Shown here in pieces: positions 46,680-59,300 of a stretch of DNA of 64,000 nt (positions are counted from its first letter, which is position 1; the number at the start of each line of letters is the position of its first letter). The stretch comes from Gigaspora rosea (Eukaryota > Glomeromycota > Glomeromycetes > Diversisporales > Gigasporaceae). The notes beneath the pieces are model-generated. The model ran no database searches. It was not told the origin of the DNA and worked only from the letters and a program-made list of their open reading frames with translations. The position numbers and the translations under genes are program-made. Where the stretch lies: NCBI GenBank assembly GCA_003550325.1, contig QKWP01000237.1:151033-215032 (forward strand), in the 5' to 3' direction.

Positions 46680-48800
46680 AATTTATAAAATAAAAGCTAG
46701 AATTAATTATTTCGAATAATAATCATCCGTTTTAAACAGGTGAAAAAAAATAGACAATAGCTAATTTTGGGCAATATTAACTGACTTTTTGTGATGATGC
46801 TAGAAAAGTTCATTTTGTCACATCTCCATATTAGGGTGTTTCATAATTAAAATCAGAAAATCTTATTTTATTTGTCTGATTTATAATTTAATATAATTTA
46901 AAATTCTTACTTATTTTCATAATGAGTCATTTATTTGTTAATTTGAATCCCTCAATGTTAGAATATTTAATCACAAGTTGTTGGAATACAAATTGTTAAG
47001 ATACAAATATTTAACTGAATGATATTAATCAAATTAACATTATTAAATTAAAGAATTCTATAATTGTTGGATTGCACAATTCATCTATACAGTAATTTGT
47101 AGTCATAGTATATAGTAGTATGATATCATTGAAATCTTAACTAATTTCATCCACCAATTCCTATTTGACGGATGAAAGTTTTATCTTTCATTGGACGAAA
47201 TATTTCATGAGATTAAAAATTAGTATTTCTTTCTTTTCTTAAATAAATTTTTAGTAGATGACTTTTTTTTGTCCCAAATAATTTTTAATAAAATTCTTTA
47301 CGAATGTTATTTTCGAATAATTGCATATTTGTTCAAGTTTCTTTAAATAACTATTCGTTAATTAATACTAACATTTGGTAAATCTAATAAATTTAACAAC
47401 TTTTAATAAGTAACAATTAAATAATCTTAAAGATAGAAATTGATATTTGAGTTACCGATAATAATGATAATAATTAATTAAGAATTGCACCAAACGCAAA
47501 CTTGTAAGACAAATAACGTTATTCTCAATGTGATTAGCAAGTGATCGCAATTGAGCTCACCGATAATTATATTTACAAAAATTTTAATATGCAATTTATA
47601 TGTAATTGAAATTTTTCAAGTCTCATCTTTTATGTATAGTGTTCATTTAGTAGAATCAAATAAGCACTGCAATCAATATTGAGCAGTTCTACTATTATTT
47701 GTAAATATTATCGTCAAAAAATAAAAAATAAAAGAGATAGTTAAACAAGAAGAAAATACGAAACATCAACAGTCCCTGTTGCTCCGTTTACTAACTGCCA
47801 ACTTCAACTTTTAGATGTTATTCCATTTTTATGAATCCATTATCTAAGTAATAATTTCATATTTATAAATACAATTACAATTATATATATCGGTATACGT
47901 ATATATTATTAGTCATCATTTTTACATTCCTTACTGATTTATCAAGAAAATTTATTATCGAATGTGTAGTTGAAAGGATTTATAACTCTCACAGTCGGTT
48001 AAAAGAATCCACTAATTATAGGTCTTCGTGTATTGAATAAAGAGATTATTTATGGAATGATTGAACTTTTTTCCATCTAGATAAAAGCTAAGAATGATAA
48101 TTATTGACCATTGTTTTTTGTCCGAGAAAAAAAAAATAATAATCGTTGCCGAATATTATAAAGTTACTTGTGCGGTCTTTTTGAAAATTCGATCGCAGAA
48201 TTTTTCAAGGCAGGTAAAAAAAAAAGGTAAAAAAAAGTTAATTGAATTAAAGTGATAACTCATTTAATCGTTTTTTACTAAAAAAAGAAACTTTATCAAA
48301 TTACACATATTCATCTTAATGATAAATACGCTTGACCAATTTAAATTTAAGCTATTTTTTCCGCTAAATAAATTTTGTCACTTTTTGACCTTGACCCATT
48401 GATCCATGATAAAGAAGTGAAAAAAAAGTCCTGTCGCTATTAATTTTTAAATTCAAACATCCTAACTAATTTGGACATTAAATCACGAGTTGTTAAGACA
48501 CAAATATTTTAATTAATCAATTTAACTTTATTAATTACAATTTAGTTATGTTTATCTTATGATTTAATATTTTCGTGACTTAAGTTATAAATTTCACATA
48601 CATTAAGCATTTATTGTTCACTAATTGAATTGGTCCATGTTACTGTGTTAAATGTCAAAAGCAAACGAATAATACAAAATCAAATACAAAACAAATACAA
48701 AACCAATATAAATCCTAAATCTTTCAATCGTGTTATTTATAATGCTTTTAAAGGCTAAAAGCTGTCCAAATTTCGATTTAATCTCAAACGTCATTAATCT
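46680..48800 (+). repeat. Segmental duplication, copy B
   Basis: Collinear with 34440-36605 apart from ~780 bp extra at 46740-47520, and without the hAT insertion near 48455. Follows the TPR pseudogene. The order [flank B, then kinase array 2] repeats [flank A, then kinase array 1]. Confidence 0.8.
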
Positions 48801-48827
48801 AATGCAAGTCAAAGCAGGTGCACAACA

Positions 48828-48847
48828 GGTGGCGCTTACGCGCCACC
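48828..48847. repeat. Perfect GC hairpin at the satellite edge
   Basis: GGTGGCGC, loop TTAC, GCGCCACC: an 8 bp perfect stem in AT-rich DNA, at the junction between flank B and the satellite. It could mark the end of a Helitron-like insertion, but no CTRR end was confirmed. Confidence 0.5.
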
Positions 48848-48849
48848 CT

Positions 48850-51515
48850 CTTATTGTGGTGACATATAGTATAATTTGAAACTATCATAATGTTAATATA
48901 AAAAATTGTGTTTCTATCATGTGTTAATATAATAAATAAATTATTACAAAACTTACCACTATCCTGGTGACAACATTATATAGTTAAGGTTATGTTAGTT
49001 TATATTGAAATTAGCATAAACTTTATCATATATTACAGTAAAAAAATACTATTATAGAACTTATTATTCTGCTAACACACAGAATTGGTTAAAGTTAGAT
49101 TTGCATCGAAATACTCATGATTCTATTTTGAGTTACTATATTATATGGTTGAATTGCATTGTGCATTACTATTAGAAATTCTGTTACAGAACTGACTTAA
49201 AATTCAGGTGATACACAGTATGTGTGTAGCTAGTTTTCATTGAAATTATTGCAATTTCTACTAACAAATTTTGTTATTCTGTTGACATATAGTAAAGTAG
49301 AGCTGGGTATTATGGTATACTTGAAAATTGCTTGTCATAAAAATTTTCATAAAAAGCATATTTATTCACAATATTTATTAATACAATATCAGATATAACA
49401 TTCAACTTACTATCTAGCAATAAAAAAAAAATCTAGACTTTAAAAAAAATTGATATTTTAAGCTTTCAAAATTTGTTGAAAAACTGGTATGCTTTGTGAG
49501 GTTGAGGGGTATTCTGGTATAATATGCATATCGATATTCAATATTGTATTAATTTTATATTTTCTTCGCTGATGAAATTACCCAAATAGGAAAAAAAGTG
49601 TATCAACTGCAACATGAAGTCTAATCCTCTCTTAATTTTTAAATAGAATTGAATCATTTTGATTTGTTTCAGCAAAATGAACCAAATAATACTAAAATTA
49701 TTCAATTTTGATTAGTGGAGATATTGAAAAAATTAAGTAAAACAATGATACCCAATAACATAATACCCAACTCTATCCTATGTAGTTAAGGCTGAGTTAA
49801 ATTTACAATAAGCTACAGAACTCGCTTGCTATTCTGTTGACACATGATGTATGGTAAATATTTAGTTAATTTGTATTGAAATAATATATTCTTATAATAA
49901 AGTACTATAAAAAATTCTGTTACAAAGCTTGCCATTCTAGTAACAAATAATATATAGTTAAGGTTGTGTTAGTTTGCATTAAAATTATTGTTTTTTTAAT
50001 GAGTTAGTATAAAAAATTTTGTTACAGAACTTGCTATTCCAATGACACAATATATGATTAAAGTGCTATAGAACTTGCTATTCTGGTGATTCAATATGTA
50101 GTTAAATTAAGATAGTTTTATTCAAATTATTGTGATTTCTACTAAAAGTTACTGTAAAAATTCCTACTCACTGTTCTAGTAATATATAGTATGAGGTTAA
50201 AGTTGGGTTAGTTTATATTATAAGTTACTATAAAAAATTCTGATACAAAACTTACTTGCTAATCTAGTAACAGAAATATATAGTTAAGGTTAAATTATTT
50301 GCATTGTAAAATTAATATAATAAATACAGAACTCACATATCATTTTGGTGACAAAATATGTTGTTTGAGTTTGTTTCATTCAAATTATTGTGATTTCTAT
50401 CAAGGTTATTGTAAAAATTTTGTAACAGAACTTACTTACTATCTGGTAACATACAGCATGTGAATAAAATTGACTTATTTTGCATTGTAAGTTACTGTAA
50501 CAATTTTGTTACAGAACTTATACTTGCTATCCAGTTAACATAACATACTTTATTATGCAAACTTATATGATCATGGATTTTTCTTCTTGTTATTTTTTGT
50601 ATGTTAATTACATAAGCAAACTAATTTTGAATTAAACCTCAGTTAGCCAATAATAACTTTTAAAGCATGAATATAATTGCATGATAATATTGATATTGGA
50701 TATGTGATGATAAATTTGTTCTGTCAGAACAAATAATTGGCTAAAATGTACCGCTGCATGACACATGTTAGCCAATCATTTGCTCTAACAAAACAAATTT
50801 CATGATATTTATCATTGCATGACCAAAATCTTATAAGTGTTTGGTTAAGGTTAAGACATTTTGTGTTTTAAATTACTGTAAAAATTTGATATAGAACTTA
50901 CTTGATTTCAATAACACACAAAGTACAATTAGTTTGCATTGAAATTATTAAGAATTATATTATTCGTTAATATAAAACCTCTGTTACAGAACTTGCTATT
51001 TTAGTATGTAGTTAAAGTTGAGTTAGTTTGTATTAGAATTATCATGGTTTCTATCATAGTTACTACAAAAATTATATTATATAACTTGCTATTATAGTGA
51101 TAGAGTATGTAAGTTCGTTTGCATAAGTTACTATAAAAATTATATTACAGAATTATTTATTATTTTAGTAGCATATCATTATATGAAATATTGTTAAAAG
51201 AGTTAGTTTAAATGGAATTATCATTTTATCTTGGGCTACTATAAAAAATTCTGTTATACTACTCTGGTAAGTCATAGTAAGTGATTAAGGTGTGTTAGTT
51301 TGAATTTGAATTATTATAATTTTGTTATAAGTTATTGTAAATTTTGTTATAACATCACTCACCATTTCAATAATTCACAATATGAAATTTAGTTATAGTT
51401 TGTATTGGAATAACTGTGATTCTATTGTGGATTATCTGTGATTGAAAAAATCTTGATACAAAACTTATTCGCCACTCCAGTAACACACAGTATATAGTTT
51501 AGTAGTTGTTGCTTA
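48850..51515. repeat. Degenerate ~100 bp satellite, block 1
   Basis: Irregular tandem units of ~85-130 bp. Core TTCTGTTACAGAACTTACT, then CTATTCTGGTAACACATAG, then AGTTAAGGTTGAGTTAGTTT, then ATTATTGTGATTTCTATCA. Strongly diverged. Part of 49270-49800 is unrelated AT-rich sequence inside the block. No reading frames. Confidence 0.8.
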
Positions 51516-51904
51516 ATTCTCCAAAAGCTATTTACCCACCAACTTATTTTTCTATTACCACAATGCCAACATGCTATTTCATCTACAGCACATTTTTTTC
51601 AATAAGATATATATTCAACATTACATATTTTTGACAATAATTTTCTTATATAAGACTTTTCTAATAATTATTTCTTTGACATAAAATTGGCTCAATTTAG
51701 CCTAATTTAGAATTAGTACTAGTTAGAATTATATATCAGGAAATTATTACCAGAGAACTTTCTTGTCTAATAAAAGGATTGTTGAAAAATATAATGCCAA
51801 ACATATATCTTAGAGGAGTAACAAAAATCAGGTGATTTTTTGGGGGGTAAAAAAAATTGAAATTATATATAAGAACTTGACTATATATATATTAAGAAAG
51901 AGTA

Positions 51905-52110
51905 GGGCTCCGACGGACCCGAACTGAGACTGGACTTTAGGCAAGTCCGATTCTGGTTCGAATTTCGAACCAGACTCAGACACAAACTATTTTTACTACT
52001 CAGTCCGGTCTAAGTCCGAATATCAAACTTTTGGCTTGGTTCGAGTCCGGTTTGAGCCTGGTCCAAAAAGTTTGAGTCCGGTCCGAAAGTCCGAAACCCA
52101 ATCCAACGTG
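51905..52110. repeat. GTCCGG minisatellite, block A
   Basis: AGTCCGGTC, GGTTCGAATTTCGAACC and variants make up most of 200 bp. Preceded by AGGGCTCCGACGGACCCG. Same core as 23249 and 53598. Confidence 0.75.
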
Positions 52111-52243
52111 CATAAGATAGTGACATCAATCAATTAAATATCACCTTTTGTTAATGAAAGTTGATCAAATGTCTCACGAATCATGAGCCATATCTCAACT
52201 ATCCTAATCCAAACACTAAATGCCTATCCAAAAGAGCTTGTTA

Positions 52244-52440
52244 GAACAGGGATGGTAAATGACCTGGTTATTTGTCTATTTTGCAAATGACCTGAAATGA
52301 CTTCAGAATGACTGGTCATTATGATTATTTAAATTCCGGGTCATTTGAAAATGACTCGTGACCAAATGACTTAGGTCATTTGAAAAAGACCAGGGTTATT
52401 TGAGAACGGCCTGAGTCATTTGCAATCAGTGGGCCATTAA
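52244..52440. repeat. CAAATGACC repeats
   Basis: About twelve copies of GGTCATTTG or its inverse within 200 bp, following the starter AGGGATGGTAAATGACC. Confidence 0.75.
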
Positions 52441-52854
52441 TGTTTGTGTATAATCAGAAGCTGTGCCTAGGACCCGACCCAGTCAGATAATAGTATTCCA
52501 AGTCATAACCCAGGTCAACAGGTCATATAGAGGCTTACAAATTTTAATTAATATTTATCGAGGTTATGCATTTAAATAAGCCATTTGAGTTTATGAATAA
52601 TTATTTAATTTTATATATTTTATAACACTTAGTGAATATAAAAACATTTTATATCTAGGTCTGAAATAAGTTATTAGAGTTATGATAATTACTATTTAAT
52701 ATTTCACTTACTTATAAAACTTGGTGGTATTAAAAACATTTATTAAGCTAAGATCTAAAATAAGTTATTCGCAAACATTTATCATAATTATCCTTCTAAG
52801 TATTAAAAATAAGATTCATAAATATTGGCTGTATAATTCACCATATTTGCATTT

Positions 52855-53035
52855 TTTTTTGAGTCCCGTAAGTCCTGTGACTATAATACTGTAGCCACTT
52901 CGACTTCATTATATTTCACAGAAATCAATTAATTATTCACCGTATTTCCCTTTTATAGATAATTAAGTTACATAAATATGAAGAACATAGGGTGGCTATC
53001 TATGTTGTATTCACGGACTCATGGGACTCAAAAAA
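52855..53035. mobile_element. MITE, GAGTCCC ends
   Basis: TTTTTTGAGTCCCGTAAGTC and its inverse GACTCATGGGACTCAAAAAA; pairing continues through TAGCCAC/GTGGCTA over ~60 bp. 181 bp, non-coding. A decayed relative is at ~27917-28000. Confidence 0.8.
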
Positions 53036-53597
53036 TTATAAATCAAAGTTCAATAATCTAAGTATTTAAAATAATCTATTCAGAATATTGCTTTCAATTT
53101 CAATCGGTAAGTATTTATTAACCTAAATGTTTAAAATAAGCCATTTATAAGATATACTATTTAATCATATTAATTTTGTAAATATAAAGAATTTTTGCTA
53201 ATTTAAGTTAATTCATATAACTATTTAAATATTTATTTTATTTGCATCCGGTTAGTTGGGATTATAAAATTGTTGCATTTACATATATTAATATAAATGA
53301 AATTGCGTTTATTATTATTATTATTATTATTAATCTGTTATATTAAAAATCGTCCGAATCAGTTGTTGGATGATCTAAAAAAAAACATCAGAAAATCAGT
53401 AAATCGTTGCAAAATCGTTGTAACAAATTAAAAATCAGTATAGTTTTTTTNTTTTTTTTTTAAGTTTTTTTTTAAGTTTTTTTTTACATTTTGTACTGCA
53501 TATATTTATGATCTATGACAGATTACAGATCAGATTGGCATAAAAAATTTTTTATCTTTTTTTTTTGGTTTGTTTTTTTTTTTTTTTTTTTACTGTT

Positions 53598-53795
53598 AAT
53601 CCCGGACCCGGACAGGTTCGTGAACTTCGAACCGGACCTGGACCGAACCTATAATCATGTTTGAGTCTGGTTCTGGTTCGGTACTTTAGGTTCGGGTCCG
53701 GGTCCGGGACGAAATTTTTAAAATTTATGATTAGAGTTCGGGTTCGAGTCCAGGTCCGGCCGGACCCGGACCAGACCGGACTCAAACCTAGGAAC
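53598..53795. repeat. GTCCGG minisatellite, block B
   Basis: GGACCCGGACAGGTTCG, GGTTCGGGTCCGGGTCCGGG and similar. On the minus strand it yields a G/P/D/T-rich frame (53552-53785) that is a repeat artefact. Followed by CTAGGAACCCTAAAAA. Confidence 0.75.
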
Positions 53796-53942
53796 CCTAA
53801 AAAAGAGGGAGGGGTAGGCCTCTGACAAAAATAATCAGATAATTAATAACATGGCCCTTATCAAAAAATGTGCTGTAAATGAAATATTATATCAGCATTA
53901 TGGTGTTAGAGAAAGGAGTTGGCAGGTAAATAACTTTCAGAA

Positions 53943-55195
53943 ATTGTACTATAACTGATTTAGTTTGTATCAGAAAAATTCTGTTATAGAACTTATTAAC
54001 TATTTTAATAATATATAGTACAGTATACAGTTAAGATTAAGCTATTAGTATTAGAATTATTATATTTTCTATTGTAAGTTAACTGTAAAAAATCTGTTAC
54101 AAAACTTACTCACTATTCTGGTAACATACAGCATGTGGTTAAGATTGAATTAGTTTATATCAGAATTATCATAATTTCTATTAATAGTTACTATAAAAAA
54201 TTTGCTATAGAATTTACTATTCTGATAACATACAATATTCTAGTAACAACATAGCATGTATTCGAATTAGTTTGTATTAAAATTTTCATGAACTCTATCA
54301 AGGGTCACTGCAAAAAATTGTTACAGAACTTCTATTTCAGTGACATAAATATGTGATTGAGTTAGTTTGAAATAGAAATATTAAGGATTTTTTTCATGAA
54401 TTAATTAAAAAACTTTGTTACAGTAATACACTATATGTAGTATTGTGATTTCCATTATGATTAAGTTAGATTGCATTGGAATTATTGTGATTTCTATCAT
54501 GAGTTACTAAAAAAAAATTAGTACAGAACTTACTCTCTATTCTAGTGACACATAGTATGTAATTAAGGTTGGCAATAAAACTATTGTGATTTCTATCATG
54601 AGCTACTATAAAAAATTCTTTACAGAACATCCAGTGACCCACAATATAAGATTGAGTTAGTTTGAATTAGAATTATCATAATTTCTACTATAAAAAATTG
54701 TTTCAGAACTTACTATTCTGGTGTATGCAGTATGTGGTTGAGGCTTAGTTGCTTTAAATTGGAATCAATGAGTTGAGTTGCTGTAAAAAAACTCCACTAC
54801 AGAACTTACTATTCTGATAACACATAGCTTGCATTAGAATTACTGTGATTTTATCATGAGATACAGTGCCATAAAAAACTCTATTACATAATTTTACTCA
54901 CTATTTTGGTAATATAAAATATGTAGTTAAGGTTGTGTTAGTTTGCATTGGTATTATAGTGATTTTTTGATTGTGGGCTACTGTAAAAATTCTGATACAG
55001 GTCTTACTTGTATATTTGTAACACACTGCATATGGCTATGGTTAGATTAATTTGTATTGGAATTACCATGATTTATATCACAAGTTACTGTCAAAAATTC
55101 TGAACAATTATGAAGTTAATGTTGAGTTAATTTGCATTGAAATTTTCATGAACTCTATCATGTGTTGCTGAAAAATTCTGGTACTTACCATTCCA
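53943..55195. repeat. Degenerate ~100 bp satellite, block 2
   Basis: Continuation of the satellite at 48850-51515, with ACAGAACTTACT-type anchors spaced ~80-115 bp. No reading frames. Confidence 0.8.
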
Positions 55196-55491
55196 GGCAA
55201 ATGAATGTCAGCAAAAAATGAAATAAAAAAAATGATATGGATCTATACATATGTATGTACGTATATGTACAGTTCATAAGAATAGATTTTGACAAATTGC
55301 ACTATTTTTCAAACACGCAATTAGGATAATTTTATCAGTATTACAGTAATAGATCGAAACAGTGATAAATTTTTTAAAATTTGAGTTGAAGATGATCAAT
55401 GAGAATTGAAGATCATACTTAGTTAAATGCAAAAAGAAAGTGGCAGTGCTACTGATGAATGATACAGGTTAAGGAGTCGAACTGAATATTA

Positions 55492-55633
55492 ATGTTTGTG
55501 CCTCATTTTAATACCTGCCTCAGATGACAATTTTTCGGCCAGCATTAATTGATCGACATTGATTTGTCTAAATTAAGCCCTAATCTTACCCTAAATATCC
55601 TAACTTAGGCTGAGTTAATCTGAGGCACGACAT
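55492..55633. mobile_element. Small TIR element, GATGACAAT family, copy 2
   Basis: ATGTTTGTGCCTCA and TGAGGCACGACAT form the ends; the interior has CTCAGATGACAATTTTTCGG as in 2953-3142. 142 bp. Confidence 0.7.
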
Positions 55634-55943
55634 TATATTACGATCTTCCAAGTTTTCGATGATCTTAACCAATAATTATTAATGTTGATTGAACTGATCA
55701 AAAATAAAAAAGGCCACATTCACAATATTGAAATAAGATATATAGTTGATGATTTGATCTACAGGTTGATGACGAATCATGGAGAAAAGATCAACATTTT
55801 GGTGATTGGTGCGAGTGCCAAATGACGAAAAGATCTGCGCGTTGAAGGGTTGAAGTGAAAAATTGTAGTACTTCATTGTGTAACACTACTTGTTATATAT
55901 ATCTAATTTATTGCAAATAAGTAACACATCAACGTTTAAAATT
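55634..55943 (+). promoter_or_regulatory. Proposed promoter and leader of kinase array 2
   Basis: The final ACATCAACGTTTAAAAT before the ATG matches array 1. The rest of this interval has no similarity to the array 1 upstream region that I can see. Confidence 0.35.
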
Positions 55944-56321
55944 ATGCGTAAGCAAAAATGTCAAAATTGTAACCGATATAACACATCTGAAGCTTGGTGT
56001 CAAACATGCGACACTCAGAAAACAACACAAGGATGGACAAGTGGAAATACGGATGTCGATAATTGCATTCACGAATTTCAACTTCAAGCAACATCTTATA
56101 CCAATGTAATCGAATGGATTCCTTTTAATAAATTAGATAATATTCAAAAGATTGGTGACAAATTTTTTGCAATCTGGTTAGATGGAATACGATATCAATA
56201 TGTAGAAGGATATGACTTTGAAAATGAGGAAAATAAATACAAGCAGTCACGTACATCATCATGCGTAGTGGAGCTTAAAACATTAACTAGTTCACCAAAT
56301 TTATTCGATGCATTAAAAGAA
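55944..56321 (+). CDS. Array 2 exon 1: finger leader and loop-less N-lobe
   Basis: 126 codons, same length as array 1 exon 1. The ATG at 55944 (MRKQKCQNC) is chosen over the upstream in-frame ATG at 55890 because similarity to array 1 begins in the leader just before 55944. Finger CQNCNRYNTSEAWCQTC; IGDKFFAIWLDG. Confidence 0.7.
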
Positions 56322-59300
56322 GTAAGATTATATTACGGTTATATATGTTGTTTATTTAATTAATAATGCATTTACATAAATAAATTCTACTTATATTTTG
56401 TAAGTTTAAAAATTATATGCAATTGGAGGGTGAAAATGTCTATGGATTAACGCAAAACACATCCAAAAATGAATATATGTTGGTATTTGATGAATTTAAA
56501 TCCATACGTAGTGTGTATAATGGAAAATGTACAAATTGTAATCGATATAATACATCAGAAACTTGGTGTCGAACATGTGACCCTCAGAAAACAACACAAG
56601 GATGGACAAGTGGAAATAAGGATGTCGATAATTGCATTCATGAATTTCAACTTAAAGCCAAATCATATAAAGATGTAATCGAATGGATTCCATTTGATAA
56701 ATTAGATAATATTCAACAGATCGGTGATAGATTTTATGCAACCTGGTTAGATGGAATACGATATTTAAAATATAATACTGAACATGGATATAGATATACT
56801 CAGTCACGTACACCATCGTGCGTAGTGGATCTTAAAACATTAACTAGTTCACCAAATTTATCAGATGCATTAAGAGAAGTAAGTTTATATTATTGATTAT
56901 ATGTATATATGTTGTTTATTTAATTAATAATGCATTTACATAAATAATCTCCACCTATATTTCGTAAGTTTAAAAATCATATGCAATTAGAGGATAAAAA
57001 TGTTTTTGGATTAACTCAAAACATACCCAAAAATGAATATATGTTGGTATTTGATGAATTTAAGTTCATACGTAGTGAATTGAAAGGAAAATGTACAAAT
57101 TGTAAACGATATAATACATCAGAAAGTTGGTGTCGAACATGTGACCCTCAGAAAACAATACAAGGATGGACAAGTAGAAATAAGGATGTCGATAATTGCA
57201 TTAAAGAATTTCAACTTAAAGCCACATCGTATAAAGATGTAATCGAATGGATTCCTTTTAATAAATTAGATAATATTCAAAATATCGGTGATAGATTTTT
57301 AGCAACCTGGTTAGATGGAATACGATATATAAATCATAACGAAAAAGCTGAATATGGATATAAATATACACAGTCACGTACACCACCATGCATAGTTACG
57401 TTTAAACCGCTAGCTAGTTCTCAAAATTTAATAAATATTTTAAAAGAAGTAAGGCTATATTTTTTATTATATGGTTTATTTCATAAATAAATTCTATTAA
57501 TATATTTTATATATATTGTAAGTTTAAAAATCATATGCAGTTAAAGGTATTAGGGAATCAACATGTATACGGATTAACTCGAAACATAACTACAAATGAA
57601 TATATGATATTATTTGATCAATTTAGTTCTATAAGAAATAGAAATTATGGAATGTGTGCAAATTGCAACCGATGTAACACATCTAAAGCTTGGTGTCAAG
57701 CATGTGACCTTCATAAAACAACACAAGGATGGACAAGTGAAAATAAGGATATCGATAATTGCATTAAAGAATTTCAACATAAAGCCACATCTTATGAAGA
57801 TGTGATCGAATGGATTCCTTTTAATAAATTAGATAATTTTCAAAATATTGGTGATAGGTTTTTGCAACCTGGTTAGATGGAATACGATATGCGGAACAAT
57901 ATAGAAATGAAAAGTTTGAAAATGAATATAAACAGTCACGTACACCACCATGCTTAGTGGAGCTGAAAACATTAACTAATTCACCAAGTTTATTAGATAT
58001 ATTAAAAGAAGTAAGTTATTTTATTATTATATGTAGTTTATTTAATTGATATAACGTATATATATAAATAAATTCTACTTATGTTTGTTAAGTTCAAAAA
58101 TAATATGCAATTAGAGGATAATTTAGAGGATCAGCGTGTATATGGGTTAACTCAAAACATAAATACAAATGAATATATGATAGTATTTGATGAATTTGGT
58201 TCAAAAAGATCCAAGAATAAAGGAAAATGTGCAAATTGTAACCGATATAACACATCTGAAGCTTGGTGTCAAACATGTGACCCTCATAAAATAATACAAG
58301 GGTGGACAAGTGGAAATAAGGATGTCGATAATTGCATTAAAGAATTACAACTTAAAGCCACATCTTATGAAGATGTAATCGAATGGATTCCATTTAACAA
58401 ATTAGACAATGTTCAAAATATCGGTGATAGATTTTTTGCAACTTGGTTAGATGGAATACGATATAAGTATGCATGTAAACAATTACGTACACCACCATGC
58501 GTAGTGGATATTAAAAAATTTACTATTTCACCAAATTTATTAGATATAATAAAGAAGTAAGTTTATATTATTGTATATATGTAGTTTATTTAATTGATAT
58601 AATGTATTTATAAAATAATTTCTACTTAACTTTGTTAAGTTCAAAAATGATATGCAATTGGAGGAGGGTCAGCGTGTATATGGACTAACTCAAGACACCG
58701 TAACAAATGAATATATGTTGGTATTTGATCAATTTTGGTATAAAAGAAATAAATATTATGGAAAATGTGCAAATTGTAACCGATATAACACATCTAAAGC
58801 TTGGTGTCAAACATGCGACCATCAGAAAATAATACAAGGGTGGACAAGTGGAAATAAGGACGTCGATGATTGCATTAAAGAATTTCAATTTAAAGCCACG
58901 TCTTATGAAAGTGTAATCGAATGGATTCCTTTTGATAAATTAGATAATTTTCAAAATATCGGTGATAGGTTTTTTGCAACCTGGTTAGATGGAATACGAT
59001 ATTTAAATTATAATAAAAAAGCTCAATATGGATACAGATATACTCAGTCACGTACACCATCATGCATAGTGGAGATTAAAACATTAACTAGTTCACCTAA
59101 TTTATTAGATTCATTAAAAGAAGTAAGATAATATATTTATTATATATATAGTTTATTTAATTGATAACATATTTACTTAAATTCTATTTATATTTTGTAA
59201 GTTTAAAAATCATATGCAAATAGAGCGCATAAGTGTTCATGGATTAACTTGAAATCTAACTACAAATGAATATATGATAGTATTTGATCAATTTAGTTAT

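Larger units (their letters stand above)
51518..53942. mobile_element. 2.4 kb TIR element inserted in the satellite
   Basis: TIRs of ~85 bp: AAGCTATTTACCCACCAACT, CTACAGCACATTTTTTTC on the left; AATGTGCTGTAAATGAA and AGTTGGCAGGTAAATAACTT on the right. It separates two blocks of the same satellite. No transposase visible; the cargo consists of other repeats (GGTCCGG blocks, CAAATGACC repeats, a MITE at 52855). Confidence 0.75.

Noticed and set aside
53552-53785. 77-residue G/P/D/T-rich frame
   Set aside because: Direct translation of GTCCGG minisatellite ending in a poly-K homopolymer run.
55890-55943. Upstream ATG extending array 2 exon 1 by 18 residues
   Set aside because: Similarity to array 1 includes the leader just before 55944 but the extra codons have no counterpart there.
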